DNA of 64,000 nt from CAVYXZ01 sp965223835. GTDB taxonomy: Bacteria > Chloroflexota > Anaerolineae > Aggregatilineales > Phototrophicaceae. Shown here piece by piece: positions 34,744 through 43,577 of this stretch (position 1 is its first letter; each line of letters starts with the position of its first letter). The position numbers were made by a program, and so were the translations under genes. The notes beneath the pieces were generated by a model. That model made no database searches and was not told the origin of the DNA. It was given only the letters and a program-made list of their open reading frames with translations. The stretch spans positions 1,674,001 through 1,738,000 of the forward strand of contig CBDCXQ010000001.1 of assembly GCA_965223835.1 (NCBI GenBank), in the 5' to 3' direction.

Positions 34744-34794
34744 CACGCGCTCCACCGTTGACTTGATAACCTGGAATTAAGGATAGCATCAATT

Positions 34795-35736
34795 ATGGCA
34801 TTTTCCAGAGTTGAGGCCCTGGCACCCGCAACTGTTGCCAATGTCGGTGTTGGCTTTGATATTTTAGGTCTCGCCGTACAGGGGGTTGGTGATACGGTGA
34901 TCGTCGAGCGGCGGCCAGATCCCGGCGCAGTCATTGCTGAGATTATTGGTGACGAGGGGCGATTGCCGACGGCATCGGACAAAAATACTGCCACAATTGC
35001 AGCGAATGTTGTCTTGCAAACGATTGGCGCTTCTGAGGGGGTGCGTATCTGGTTGCACAAAGGATTGCCGCTCAACAGTGGCCTGGGCAGCAGTGCCGCC
35101 AGCGCGGTCGCCGCCGCCGTAGCGGTGAATACCTTATTCGATTCACCGTTAACCAAAGTGGAACTGTTACCGGCTTGTCTGGCCGGGGAAGCGGCTGTCA
35201 GCGGGATGCACGCCGATAATGCAGGGCCGAGTTTGCTGGGCGGTATCATGCTCATCACTGGAACCGACGCGGAGCAGATTATCCGGCTACCAGTTCCCGG
35301 CGACTTGAATCTCGCGTTAGTGACTCCAGCGGTTGATGTGCCAACTGCGGCGGCCCGGGCAGTGCTGCCCGAAACAATCACCTTGCACCAGATGGTTCAT
35401 CAGACCGGGGCGGTTGCACAATTGGTGGATGCGTTGTACCGCAGTGATATTGCTGCGCTGGGGGCGGTCATTGAGAAAGATGAAGTTGTTGAACCGGCGC
35501 GGGCGCATCTCATGCCATACCTGGTCGAAGTTCGCGCAGCGGCGAAAGCAGCAGGTGCGGCTGGCTTAACGATCAGTGGGGCCGGGCCAACCTTATGTGC
35601 CGTTTGTGCTTCCGAGGAAGTCGCTAATGCGGCAGCGCAGGCGATGCAAGCCACATATGCCGCTCATGATATTGCCAGTGTTATGCGGGCGACGCGCATT
35701 GATACTGACGGTGCGGACATCCTGAGTGCCGAATAA
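34795..35736 (+). CDS. thrB: Homoserine kinase
   Basis: GHMP-family kinase that phosphorylates homoserine to O-phosphohomoserine, the substrate of ThrC. 313 residues. The GHMP ATP loop is LPLNSGLGSSAASAVAAAVA, with the N-terminal VANVGVGFDILGLAV and a C-terminal TISGAGPTLCAVC stretch. AAGGA precedes the ATG at about 11 bases. Divergent from thrC. A possible -10 (TAGCAT) ends just 5 bases before the ATG. Confidence 0.94.
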   Translation: MAFSRVEALAPATVANVGVGFDILGLAVQGVGDTVIVERRPDPGAVIAEIIGDEGRLPTASDKNTATIAANVVLQTIGASEGVRIWLHKGLPLNSGLGSSAASAVAAAVAVNTLFDSPLTKVELLPACLAGEAAVSGMHADNAGPSLLGGIMLITGTDAEQIIRLPVPGDLNLALVTPAVDVPTAAARAVLPETITLHQMVHQTGAVAQLVDALYRSDIAALGAVIEKDEVVEPARAHLMPYLVEVRAAAKAAGAAGLTISGAGPTLCAVCASEEVANAAAQAMQATYAAHDIASVMRATRIDTDGADILSAE

Positions 35737-35755
35737 TTCGATGCTTGTGAAATTC

Positions 35756-35784
35756 TTGACAAGGGTATACCGGCAATTTATACT
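35756..35784 (+). promoter_or_regulatory. Consensus promoter of the aldehyde dehydrogenase gene
   Basis: TTGACA, 17 bases, TATACT: near-perfect sigma-70 type promoter ending 45 bases before the ATG. Confidence 0.8.
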
Positions 35785-35829
35785 TGGGCTGTCCACAAAC
35801 ATGATGCTCCAATGATGAGAGGCGACTGA

Positions 35830-37320
35830 ATGCCTGACCGGGTAAAAAATTTTATCGGCGGCCAGTGGGTTGAAGCAATCTCTGGTGCTGTCTTTCCGTC
35901 GATTAATCCGGCGACTGAAGCCGTTCTGGCTGAAGCGGCAGCCAGTGGCTCGGCTGATGTTGACGCAGCGGTTCAGGCGGCTAAAGACGCCTACCCGGAC
36001 TGGCGACTGACTCCGGCTCCGCGCCGGGGCGAAATCCTGTTTAAATTGGCGCAAATATTGACCGAGCGCAAAGAAGACCTCGCGCGGTTAATGACCCAGG
36101 AAATGGGCAAAATTATCGCGGAAACGCGCGGTGATGTGCAAGAAGCCATCGACATGGCCTATTATATGGGTGGTGAAGGTCGGCGCTTGCTGGGTTATAC
36201 CGCGCCTGTTGAAATGCCCAACAAATTTGGCATGGCTCTGCGCGATTCGGTTGGTGTGGTCGGCCTCATCACGCCCTGGAATTTCCCTGTTGCCGTCCCC
36301 AGTTGGAAGATGTTACCCGCCCTGATCGCCGGCAATACGGTCGTTTTCAAGCCTGGTGAGGACACCCCGGCGACGGCTGCTGCGTTTGTGCAGGCGTTTG
36401 AAGCGGCTGGTCTGCCACCCGGTGTGCTCAATCTCGTCACGGGCGCGGGGGATACTGGCGCGGCGCTGGTTTCTCACCCCGATGTGCGGGTGATTTCGTT
36501 TACCGGCTCGACCGATACTGGTTTACAGGTTTATGCTAAAGCCGCTCGATTAGGCAAAAAAGTAACGCTGGAGATGGGTGGTAAAAACGCCATTATTGTA
36601 ATGGACGATGCCAACCTTGATCTGGCATTGGCCGCGATAACCTGGAGCGCATTTGGGACCACCGGTCAACGCTGCACCGCGACCAGTCGGCTGATTGTGC
36701 AAAAGGGTATCAAACCGCGCCTGGTTGCGGGTTTGCTCGAAAAAGCCAAAAATCTGCAATTGGGTGATGGGTTAGATGAAAGCGTTGATGTTGGTCCGTT
36801 GGTGAATGCGAAGGCTCTGCAAAAAGTATCCAGTTATATGACTGTTGCCGAACAGGATGGTGTGCGAGTTTTGACGGGTGGTAAATCGGCTGGGCTGGAG
36901 CGGGGATTTTTCTTCGAGCCAACCCTGTTCGATGGTGTTCAGCATGGCATGCGAGTTGAGCAGGAAGAAATCTTTGGCCCCGTGTTGTCGATTGTCGAAG
37001 TCGAGTCATTGGAAGAAGCAGTCAGCGTCAATAACGGTACCGCCTATGGGCTTTCCAGCAGCATCTTTACCGAAAATGTGAATGCTACCTTCCAGGCGAT
37101 TCGCGATCTGACCACTGGTATTGTTTACATTAATCATGGTACGACGGGTGCCGAAATTCAGTTTCCGTTTGGCGGGACACGCGGCACCGGTAACGGGATG
37201 CGTGAGGCGGGGCAGGCCGGACTCGATAGCTTTACCGAATGGAAATCAGTCTACGTCGATTTCAGCGGGCGGTTGCAACGTGCTCAGATCGACACCGACG
37301 CCATTCTAGGTGAGTCGTAG
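35830..37320 (+). CDS. NAD(P)-dependent aldehyde dehydrogenase (semialdehyde type)
   Basis: Oxidises an aldehyde or semialdehyde to the acid in the cytosol. 496 residues, usual ALDH length. The catalytic Glu248 lies in TLEMGGKNA and the catalytic Cys282 in GTTGQRCTATSR. The cofactor region reads ITPWNFPVAVPSWKM and FTGSTDTG. The pattern is near succinate- or 2-oxoglutarate-semialdehyde and glyceraldehyde-3-phosphate non-phosphorylating types; substrate not determinable. It has its own strong promoter and GAGAGG ribosome site. Confidence 0.9.
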   Translation: MPDRVKNFIGGQWVEAISGAVFPSINPATEAVLAEAAASGSADVDAAVQAAKDAYPDWRLTPAPRRGEILFKLAQILTERKEDLARLMTQEMGKIIAETRGDVQEAIDMAYYMGGEGRRLLGYTAPVEMPNKFGMALRDSVGVVGLITPWNFPVAVPSWKMLPALIAGNTVVFKPGEDTPATAAAFVQAFEAAGLPPGVLNLVTGAGDTGAALVSHPDVRVISFTGSTDTGLQVYAKAARLGKKVTLEMGGKNAIIVMDDANLDLALAAITWSAFGTTGQRCTATSRLIVQKGIKPRLVAGLLEKAKNLQLGDGLDESVDVGPLVNAKALQKVSSYMTVAEQDGVRVLTGGKSAGLERGFFFEPTLFDGVQHGMRVEQEEIFGPVLSIVEVESLEEAVSVNNGTAYGLSSSIFTENVNATFQAIRDLTTGIVYINHGTTGAEIQFPFGGTRGTGNGMREAGQAGLDSFTEWKSVYVDFSGRLQRAQIDTDAILGES

Positions 37321-37341
37321 GTGAATAAAATAAACCGATTT

Positions 37342-37370
37342 CTGACTTTTTGGGTGGTTCAGGGTACAAT
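37342..37370 (+). promoter_or_regulatory. Promoter of the iscX-nuo operon (leaderless)
   Basis: CTGACT, 17 bases, TACAAT. The -10 box ends only 5 bases before the iscX ATG (37376), and no Shine-Dalgarno exists there, so the mRNA probably starts at or next to the start codon. Confidence 0.55.
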
Positions 37371-37375
37371 TATTT

Positions 37376-37594
37376 ATGAGTGATTATCAGGCTGCATTGT
37401 ATTGGGATGCGACTTATGAGATCGTCTTAAGCCTGATCGCCGCTCATCCGAAAGCTGATGTAGAGATGGTTGGTGTGGACCAGCTTTACCAATGGATTAT
37501 TGGGTTGCCACACTTTGCCGATGATCCAAATTTAGTAACCAATTCGATCTTAAACGATATTTTGCGAGAGTGGTACGAGGAGGTCAACCCTTAA
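37376..37594 (+). CDS. iscX: IscX-like protein (Fe-S assembly, DUF528)
   Basis: A 72-residue acidic protein of the IscX family, which in E. coli binds IscS and iron and tunes Fe-S cluster assembly. Visible family phrases are YWDATYEIVLSLIAAHP, VGVDQLYQWIIGLPHFADDP and the end ILREWYEE. It has no ribosome site and probably a leaderless start. Its stop is immediately followed by the nuoB ATG, so it is cotranscribed with Fe-S subunits of complex I. No isc operon is present. Confidence 0.85.
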   Translation: MSDYQAALYWDATYEIVLSLIAAHPKADVEMVGVDQLYQWIIGLPHFADDPNLVTNSILNDILREWYEEVNP

Positions 37595-38425
37595 ATGGCT
37601 GAATTAGACCTGCGTGAGTTGCAGACAACCGAGTTCCCGATCCCGGATGAACTTCAAAGCAACCTCGCGATAACAAGCCTGAGTAAGCTCTATAACTGGA
37701 GCCGTCGATCGTCCATGTGGCCGTTGTTGTTTGGGCTGGCCTGTTGCGCCATCGAAATGATCGGTACCGCGTCGTCGCGTTTCGACTTTTCGCGCTTTGG
37801 GTTTGAAGTCATGCGTGGTAGTCCGCGCCAGTCGGATCTGATGATTGTCTCCGGGACAGTCACTAAGAAAATGATCGTGCCGATTGTGCGTTTGTACAAT
37901 CAGATGCCGGAACCGAAATATGTTTTGGCGATGGGGGCCTGTGCCAGCGGCGGCGGTCCTTTTAAGGAAGGCTACAACGTTGTTTCGGGTGTCGATAAAT
38001 ATCTGCCGGTGGACGTCTATGTACCAGGTTGCCCGCCAACGCCCCAGGCCTTGCTCTATGGCATGATCGCGTTGCAGAAGAAAATTGATGGGCAGTCGCT
38101 GGCGAATCTGGATGACGTGCCCTGGTATGGTGTCGGTCCAGCCGAGCCAACCCCCATTCCGGTGCTAGGACCCGACATAATTGATCCGCGGCAGATGGAT
38201 TTAATCCGACGACAGGCCGAAATGGCGGCACTCGGTCAACCGAATGGCGGCGTGCGTGAACTCCCGGCCTGGCCGCAAAAGGAAGCACCCAAAAAGGTGG
38301 TTGCTAAAGTTGAAACGTCCGAAGGTGAGGAAGCAGTTGACCCGGCGAAGGCGGCGCGCATCCGCAAACGCGAAGAAGCGATGGCCCGTTTAGCTGCCCG
38401 TAAAGCGGCGAAGGAGCAAGGTTAA
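37595..38425 (+). CDS. nuoB: NADH-quinone oxidoreductase subunit B with charged C-terminal tail
   Basis: Carries cluster N2 of complex I, which hands electrons to quinone. Cluster ligands are Cys50 and Cys51 in LACCAIEM, Cys116 in MGACASGGGPF and Cys146 in VPGCPPTPQ. The core ends near residue 190-200. After this the 276-residue protein has a long tail, Ala/Lys/Arg/Glu-rich at its end (AKAARIRKREEAMARLAARK), absent from usual NuoB. NuoI ends with a very similar tail. It overlaps nuoCD by one base (TAATG). Confidence 0.94.
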   Translation: MAELDLRELQTTEFPIPDELQSNLAITSLSKLYNWSRRSSMWPLLFGLACCAIEMIGTASSRFDFSRFGFEVMRGSPRQSDLMIVSGTVTKKMIVPIVRLYNQMPEPKYVLAMGACASGGGPFKEGYNVVSGVDKYLPVDVYVPGCPPTPQALLYGMIALQKKIDGQSLANLDDVPWYGVGPAEPTPIPVLGPDIIDPRQMDLIRRQAEMAALGQPNGGVRELPAWPQKEAPKKVVAKVETSEGEEAVDPAKAARIRKREEAMARLAARKAAKEQG

Positions 38426-40281
38426 TGGCGATTGCAGCCCCTCCAAAAACCGAACTTGACATCGACGAGACAATTAGCTTTCTCAAAGACAAGTATCCTG
38501 ATGCTGTCAGTGATGAAACCCGCGCGGGCTTTAGCGGTGTCATCGTTAACAAGGCCAAGCTGGTTGATGTCGCGCTGGCGATCCGCGATGAACTGGGGTT
38601 TGATTATCTCTCCAGTGCAACCGCAGTAGATTATCACGGCATCTCCAACGATATGGAGATGGTTTATCACGCTTACCGTACCACTGGTGGCCCGGCGTTG
38701 GTCTTTAAAGCCAAAACTGATCGTGACAACGCGGAAATTCCGTCGCTGATTGATGTTTGGCCCGGCGCCGATTTCCAGGAGCGCGAAGCCTACGACCTGT
38801 TTGGCATCAATTTCCCCGGCCATCCCAATCAGAAGCGCATTCTATTGTGGGAGGGCTTTGACGGCCATCCGATGCGCAAGGATTGGAAAGAGGCCTATTA
38901 CGAAGAGGAACATAAGCCCTTCGATAGCCGCTGGCCCGGTGGTTTTGTGCATCGCTCTGAAGAGAAGAACGTCTTTGGTAAAAATGTTCGCTATCCTGAT
39001 GATCTCGATCTGGGGCGGCTGAACGATGTCTCGGAAGAACGCCTGTATGGCAATCTCGGCCTCGGCGTTGATATTCAGGAGCTTGACAGTGGGAATCTGA
39101 AGACGGACAAACTGGTCGTTAATCTGGGGCCGCATCATCCCAGTACGCACGGCGTTTTCCGCATGATTGTCACCCTCAATGGGGAGACGATCGAAACCCT
39201 GGAACCCGTCATGGGCTATCTGCATCGCAATCACGAGAAGATCGGCGAGCGCAATTCGTTCCTGCACAACATGCCGTTTACGGATCGCCTCGATTACCTC
39301 TCGAGCATGGGCAATAATCTGGGCTATGCACTGGCAGTCGAGCAATTGCTGAGTCTGGGTTCACGGTACACGCCACCGAGCTACCGGGCAGAGTGTATTC
39401 GTGTACTCATGACTGAACTGACGCGAATTGTTAATCACCTGTGGTCGCTCGGCTTTCTGTTGAATGACCTGGGTGCCTTCTTCACGCCCATGCTTTACGC
39501 TAACAATGAACGCGAAAAAATTCTCGATTTCTTTGAGGCAACGGCAGGCAGCCGTCTGATGTGCAATTACATGCGTTTTGGCGGCGTGTTCCAGGATATT
39601 CCTGAGCGGATGCACAGTGTGGTCAACCTGCTCAATGACAAAGTGCGCGACTTCGACACGATGGAGTACCTGACGGAACTCATCAACGAACGCTTGCCGC
39701 GCTTTATGGATGAATATGAGCGGTTGCTGGTGGGCAATGAAATTCTGCGACAGCGCACGATTGGTGTTGGAATATTGCCACATGATATGGCGATTGCGCT
39801 CAGCACCTGCGGACCGTTACTGCGGGCCAGTGGAGTGGCCTACGATGTGCGTCGCGCCGACCCGTATAGCATCTATCCCGAACTGGATTTTGATATACCG
39901 ACCGGCAAGAATGGCGACATCTTTGATCGTTTCATGGTGCGGATGGAGGAAATGCGCGAAAGTATCCGCATTCTGAAACAAATTCTGCCGCGCCTGGAAC
40001 AGACCAAAGGCGATGCCGTCGTGACCAAAGTGGGTCATACACCGCGAGTGCCGGTGGGTGAAGCCTATGGCCGGGTGGAAAATCCCAAAGGTGAACTCGG
40101 TTATTATGTGGTTTCTGAAGGTGATGAAAAAGGCCCGCAAAACCCCTGGCGGTATCACGTGCGTGCGCCCAGCTTCATTAATCTGACGGCGCTGGGGCCG
40201 ATGTGTGTGGGGTTGAAGGTCGCCGATGTGGTGACGATTCTGGGAAGTATTGACATCGTGCTGGGCGAAACGGACCGTTAG
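38425..40281 (+). CDS. nuoCD: NADH-quinone oxidoreductase subunit C/D fusion
   Basis: Fused 30-kDa (NuoC) and 49-kDa (NuoD) subunits of the complex I peripheral arm, 618 residues. The NuoC half (1-200) contains VWPGADFQEREAYDLFGINF and GHPNQKRILL. The NuoD half starts near residue 225 with LVVNLGPHHPSTHGVFR, a region that with NuoB forms the quinone site, and continues with MGYLHRNHEKIGE. The C-terminus ends ILGSIDIVLGETDR, as in usual NuoD. The fusion is found in some bacterial lineages. Confidence 0.95.
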   Translation: MAIAAPPKTELDIDETISFLKDKYPDAVSDETRAGFSGVIVNKAKLVDVALAIRDELGFDYLSSATAVDYHGISNDMEMVYHAYRTTGGPALVFKAKTDRDNAEIPSLIDVWPGADFQEREAYDLFGINFPGHPNQKRILLWEGFDGHPMRKDWKEAYYEEEHKPFDSRWPGGFVHRSEEKNVFGKNVRYPDDLDLGRLNDVSEERLYGNLGLGVDIQELDSGNLKTDKLVVNLGPHHPSTHGVFRMIVTLNGETIETLEPVMGYLHRNHEKIGERNSFLHNMPFTDRLDYLSSMGNNLGYALAVEQLLSLGSRYTPPSYRAECIRVLMTELTRIVNHLWSLGFLLNDLGAFFTPMLYANNEREKILDFFEATAGSRLMCNYMRFGGVFQDIPERMHSVVNLLNDKVRDFDTMEYLTELINERLPRFMDEYERLLVGNEILRQRTIGVGILPHDMAIALSTCGPLLRASGVAYDVRRADPYSIYPELDFDIPTGKNGDIFDRFMVRMEEMRESIRILKQILPRLEQTKGDAVVTKVGHTPRVPVGEAYGRVENPKGELGYYVVSEGDEKGPQNPWRYHVRAPSFINLTALGPMCVGLKVADVVTILGSIDIVLGETDR

Positions 40282-40292
40282 GAGAACGACGT

Positions 40293-41072
40293 ATGTATGG
40301 ACAGGGAATAGCCAAAGGTCTGCTGATTACCTTCAAGCACTTCATCAACACCTATGTTGATGACCTGCGCTATGGCTTGAAGAAATATAATAACGATGAC
40401 AACTTCGAAACGCGGCAAGGGATGAAAACCAAAGGCGCGTTCACGGTGCAGTATCCTGATGAAAAGATCGCGGTGCCGGAACGGTTTCGATTTATACCAT
40501 TCCTGGTCGTCGAAGATTACGATCATCCCGAACGGCCTGGCGCAGACTGGTGTACCAGTTGTGGCATTTGCGCCAAGGTGTGTCCACCCCAGTGCATCTG
40601 GATTGTGCGGGGTTCGAACCCGGAGACCGGGCGGCCCGTGCCAGAGCCGGAAGCCTTCTTCATTGACATCGACATCTGCATGAACTGTGGTTATTGCGCC
40701 GAATTCTGCCCGTTCGATGCGATCAAGATGGACCATGATTACGAACTGGCAAGTTATGATCGTACGTCGAACCACATCTTTGACAAAGAAAAATTGTCGA
40801 AAGAGATGCGTTACTGGAAGACGATAGCGCCCACCCGGGCCGTAGAAGAGATGGAAGTTCGCGGCGGTTGGGAACATAAAGACGTGCAGAAAGAAAAAGC
40901 CAAAGCGGCGCGGGCAGCAGCCCAAGCCAAAAAAGAGGCAGCAGCGGCCAAAACGGAAAATGGCGGCAATGAAGCCCAATCAGCAGAAGATGCTGAAGCG
41001 GCCAAAGCAGCGCGGCTGGCAAAACGGGAAGCAGCACTGGCCCGCAAACGTGCCGCCGAAGAAAACAGCTAA
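40293..41072 (+). CDS. nuoI: NADH-quinone oxidoreductase subunit I with charged C-terminal tail
   Basis: Ferredoxin-like subunit that carries two [4Fe-4S] clusters. The first motif is Cys87, 90, 93, 97 (CTSCGICAKVCPP) and the second Cys129, 132, 135, 139 (CMNCGYCAEFCPF). The 259-residue protein is longer than usual because of an Ala/Lys/Glu-rich tail from about residue 190, which ends with AKAARLAKREAALARKRAA, much like the NuoB tail. AGGAG precedes the ATG. Last gene of the cluster; a terminator follows. Subunits A, H, J-N and the NADH module are not here. Confidence 0.94.
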   Translation: MYGQGIAKGLLITFKHFINTYVDDLRYGLKKYNNDDNFETRQGMKTKGAFTVQYPDEKIAVPERFRFIPFLVVEDYDHPERPGADWCTSCGICAKVCPPQCIWIVRGSNPETGRPVPEPEAFFIDIDICMNCGYCAEFCPFDAIKMDHDYELASYDRTSNHIFDKEKLSKEMRYWKTIAPTRAVEEMEVRGGWEHKDVQKEKAKAARAAAQAKKEAAAAKTENGGNEAQSAEDAEAAKAARLAKREAALARKRAAEENS

Positions 41073-41096
41073 TTTGCCGTCTGGCGATCAAATCTT

Positions 41097-41127
41097 GGCT
41101 CGGTCATATGGTCGGGCCTTTTTATTT
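41097..41127 (+). terminator. Terminator of the nuo cluster
   Basis: GGCTCGGTC (41097-41105), loop ATAT, GGTCGGGCC (41110-41118): a 9-bp stem with three G-T pairs, followed by TTTTTATTT. Confidence 0.75.
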
Positions 41128-41244
41128 GGCACTGTGCCGGGACATGCATAATTTCTGATACTAATCCAACAATAGTACCTGCGAATTGTACTGATATTTA
41201 TTATACTTATTCCAAATTTCAACCGTAATTGTATTGGAAGCATA

Positions 41245-42297
41245 ATGACTGACTTGAATGATCAAATTATGGCGGCGCTGAGTACCGTCATCGAACCTGA
41301 ATTGCACCAGGACATCGTTACCCTGAATATGGTGCGTGACCTCAGTGTTGAGGGTGATACTGCTCAATTCACCATTGTTTTGACGACGCCCGCCTGTCCG
41401 CTGAAAGATGTCTTTCTGGAACGCTGTAATGCAGCGATTATTGGCACCGTACCCGGCATCAGCAAACTGGAAATCAAATGGGACGCGCAAGTGCCGACCG
41501 ACCGGCGGATTCATGGTCGGTTGGATGTGCCGATGAACAGCATCATCGCGATCGCCAGTGGCAAGGGCGGTGTGGGCAAGAGCACGGTCGCCACCAATCT
41601 GGCCGTTGCTTTGGCGGCTGCCGGGACCAATGTAGGCCTGATGGACGCCGATATTTTGAATCCAAATATCCCGACGATGACCGGGCTGGGCTATGGACGG
41701 CCTAAAGTGGTGGATGAAAAAATGGTGCCACTGGAAGCCTATGGTGTGAAGATCATGAGTACCGGCTTCCTCACTGCACCAGACAAGCCGATGATTATGC
41801 GCGGGCCGATGCTGCACGGGGCGATCCGGCAATTCTTCACCGATGTCGATTGGGGCCAGTTGGATTATATGATCGTGGACCTGCCACCCGGCACCGGTGA
41901 TGCTCCGCTCTCACTGGCACAGTCTTTCCCACTGACCGGCGCGGTTATCGTTACGCAGCCACAGGATGTCGCTGTATCGGATGCCTTGCGCAGCGTCGCG
42001 ATGTTCGAGCAATTGAATGTGCCAATCGCCGGTATCGTCGAAAATATGACTGGCGATTTCTTTGGCGAAGGTGGCGGCGAAAAACTGGCTGAGCAGCGAA
42101 ATATACCGTTTCTAGGCCGGGTGCCGCTGGCTGCCGCTGTCCGTGAGGGGGGGGATTATGGTCGTCCAATTGTGATGACCGAACCCGATAGTCCGGCGGG
42201 CGAGGCATTCCAGACACTGGCACAAACAGTTGCTGCTCGTATCAGTGTGCTGATGCTCCAGAGTGCTGATGTTATTCCCTTGAATATCATTGGTTGA
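41245..42297 (+). CDS. mrp: Mrp/ApbC-type Fe-S carrier ATPase, lacking the CxxC motif
   Basis: P-loop ATPase of the Mrp/NBP35 family, 350 residues. Residues 1-85 are a DUF59/MIP18 domain with Cys51 in TTPACPLKD. The deviant Walker A GKGGVGKS is at 106-113, with LMDADILNPNIP and the YMIVDLPPGTGDA segment. The C-terminal Cys-x-x-Cys that binds a bridging cluster in carrier members is missing: the usual place reads ENMTGDFFGEGGGEKLAE, and only Cys51 and Cys61 exist in the whole protein. The carrier role is therefore uncertain. A weak GGAAG precedes the ATG. Confidence 0.88.
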   Translation: MTDLNDQIMAALSTVIEPELHQDIVTLNMVRDLSVEGDTAQFTIVLTTPACPLKDVFLERCNAAIIGTVPGISKLEIKWDAQVPTDRRIHGRLDVPMNSIIAIASGKGGVGKSTVATNLAVALAAAGTNVGLMDADILNPNIPTMTGLGYGRPKVVDEKMVPLEAYGVKIMSTGFLTAPDKPMIMRGPMLHGAIRQFFTDVDWGQLDYMIVDLPPGTGDAPLSLAQSFPLTGAVIVTQPQDVAVSDALRSVAMFEQLNVPIAGIVENMTGDFFGEGGGEKLAEQRNIPFLGRVPLAAAVREGGDYGRPIVMTEPDSPAGEAFQTLAQTVAARISVLMLQSADVIPLNIIG

Positions 42298-42320
42298 GGT
42301 CTGAAATACGGCATGTATGA

Positions 42321-42343
42321 GGGGCACAATGCGTTTGTGCTCC
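42321..42343. terminator. Hairpin between convergent mrp and a membrane-protein gene
   Basis: GGGGCACAA and TTGTGCTCC form a 9-bp stem (one G-T pair) with a 5-base loop, without a clear T-run on either strand. Position suggests a transcript end. Confidence 0.45.
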
Positions 42344-42358
42344 TTCAGACAGATGCAC

Positions 42359-42640
42359 TCAATCATCCATGCCGAGCACTTGAATGGTTTCATCACTGTC
42401 GGCGACGGGATTATACCGTCCGATGATGAGCCAGAATAATCCGCTGAATAGGCCGCCACACAATAAGGCAAAGCCAAATTCGCTGCTGAGCATACGAATA
42501 CCGGCCCAGTACCAGCCGAGAAATCCGACGAATATGGTCAGAAATATCGCTAATCGGCGGCGCTTGCTTTCTGTGCGTTGCACCAGTAGCAACGCGAGAA
42601 TAATGACTCCGGTTAACAGTAAAAACACGCCCCAATTCAC
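42359..42640 (-). CDS. Small membrane protein of unknown function
   Basis: A 93-residue protein with three probable membrane segments (about 3-19, 31-48 and 56-74) and an acidic tail ending VLGMDD. A basic loop (RTESKRRR) follows the first segment. No family is recognised. The start codon is GTG at 42640 with AGGGA about 9 bases upstream. Convergent with mrp and divergent from the STAS operon. Confidence 0.6.
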   Translation of the reverse strand: MNWGVFLLLTGVIILALLLVQRTESKRRRLAIFLTIFVGFLGWYWAGIRMLSSEFGFALLCGGLFSGLFWLIIGRYNPVADSDETIQVLGMDD

Positions 42641-42760
42641 GGTGAATCGTCCCTTATTTCTGTTATCGGCATGACATTATAGCGGCACTTTCTTCAATAG
42701 CCTATCATGAATGTATGGGGTATACTGAAGGCGTTCATGCTGCTTCAGGAGTAACCCGAC

Positions 42761-43099
42761 GTGCTGGAAATTCAGGTAACAACGACCAATAACCAGATTG
42801 CGCTGGTGATTGCACAGGGCCGGATTGATAGCTCAACCGCTGGTGATCTGGGATCTGCATTGACCCAGGTGATTGACGACGGGCAAACCAGGATCGTGCT
42901 GGATATTGGTGGTGTGGATTACATGAGCAGTGCTGGTCTGCGCGAACTGGTGGCGGCATTGAAAAAAGTCCGGGGTGATAATGGTGACATGCGGATCGCC
43001 CAGGTGACTGAACGGGTCTCCGAAGTGTTTGAACTCTCTGGATTAAATACGATCTTTCAAATTTTTGATTCGCAATCCGAGGCGCTTGGCAGCTTCTAG
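42761..43099 (+). CDS. STAS-domain anti-sigma factor antagonist
   Basis: A 112-residue SpoIIAA/RsbV-like protein: ALVIAQGRIDSSTAGDLG, then the phosphorylation motif VLDIGGVDYMSSAGLREL. The serine pair carries the regulatory phosphate in this family; the unphosphorylated form sequesters an anti-sigma kinase. GTG start with CAGGAG 9 bases upstream. First of three genes of a partner-switching module. Confidence 0.88.
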   Translation: MLEIQVTTTNNQIALVIAQGRIDSSTAGDLGSALTQVIDDGQTRIVLDIGGVDYMSSAGLRELVAALKKVRGDNGDMRIAQVTERVSEVFELSGLNTIFQIFDSQSEALGSF

Positions 43100-43117
43100 A
43101 GATAACCTGCGGTACTC

Positions 43118-43570
43118 ATGACTGTTCAGCAGCAACACATCAGAATCCATGCTCAGATCGAAGCCATCGGTCAAGCCTCTCAATTTGTTGGGTCACTGGC
43201 AGAGCAGGCCGGACTAGATTCGAAAGCGCGGCATCATTGCCAGCTTGCGATTGATGAGGCCTGCACGAATATTATTGAACATGGCTTTAGTGGTGGTAAC
43301 CCCGATGAATTTATTGATGTTTTTTGTCAGCGAACCGCGGAAACATTCGATATTGTCGTAATTGATGATGGACCAGCTTTTGACCCGCTGCAACAGCCAT
43401 CGCCAGACCCACTAGCAGGGTTAGATGAGCGGCAGATGGGCGGGTGGGGCGTTTATTTCATTAAGAAACTCATGGACCGGGTAGCCTATGAACATCGCGA
43501 TGGACGTAACCATCTGTACATGGCAAAACGCCTGCCCACTGAACATTCTGTAAAAACGAGAGAAACGTGA
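43118..43570 (+). CDS. Anti-sigma factor serine kinase (RsbW-like)
   Basis: A 150-residue GHKL-type ATPase of the SpoIIAB/RsbW family, which binds a sigma factor or phosphorylates STAS antagonists. It has the N-box LAIDEACTNIIEHGFS, VVIDDGPAFDP and the GGWGVYFIKKLMDRVAY stretch. It lies 18 bases after the first STAS gene and 7 before the second, giving antagonist-kinase-antagonist order. No sigma factor or phosphatase gene is adjacent. Confidence 0.88.
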   Translation: MTVQQQHIRIHAQIEAIGQASQFVGSLAEQAGLDSKARHHCQLAIDEACTNIIEHGFSGGNPDEFIDVFCQRTAETFDIVVIDDGPAFDPLQQPSPDPLAGLDERQMGGWGVYFIKKLMDRVAYEHRDGRNHLYMAKRLPTEHSVKTRET

Positions 43571-43577
43571 GCAATCA

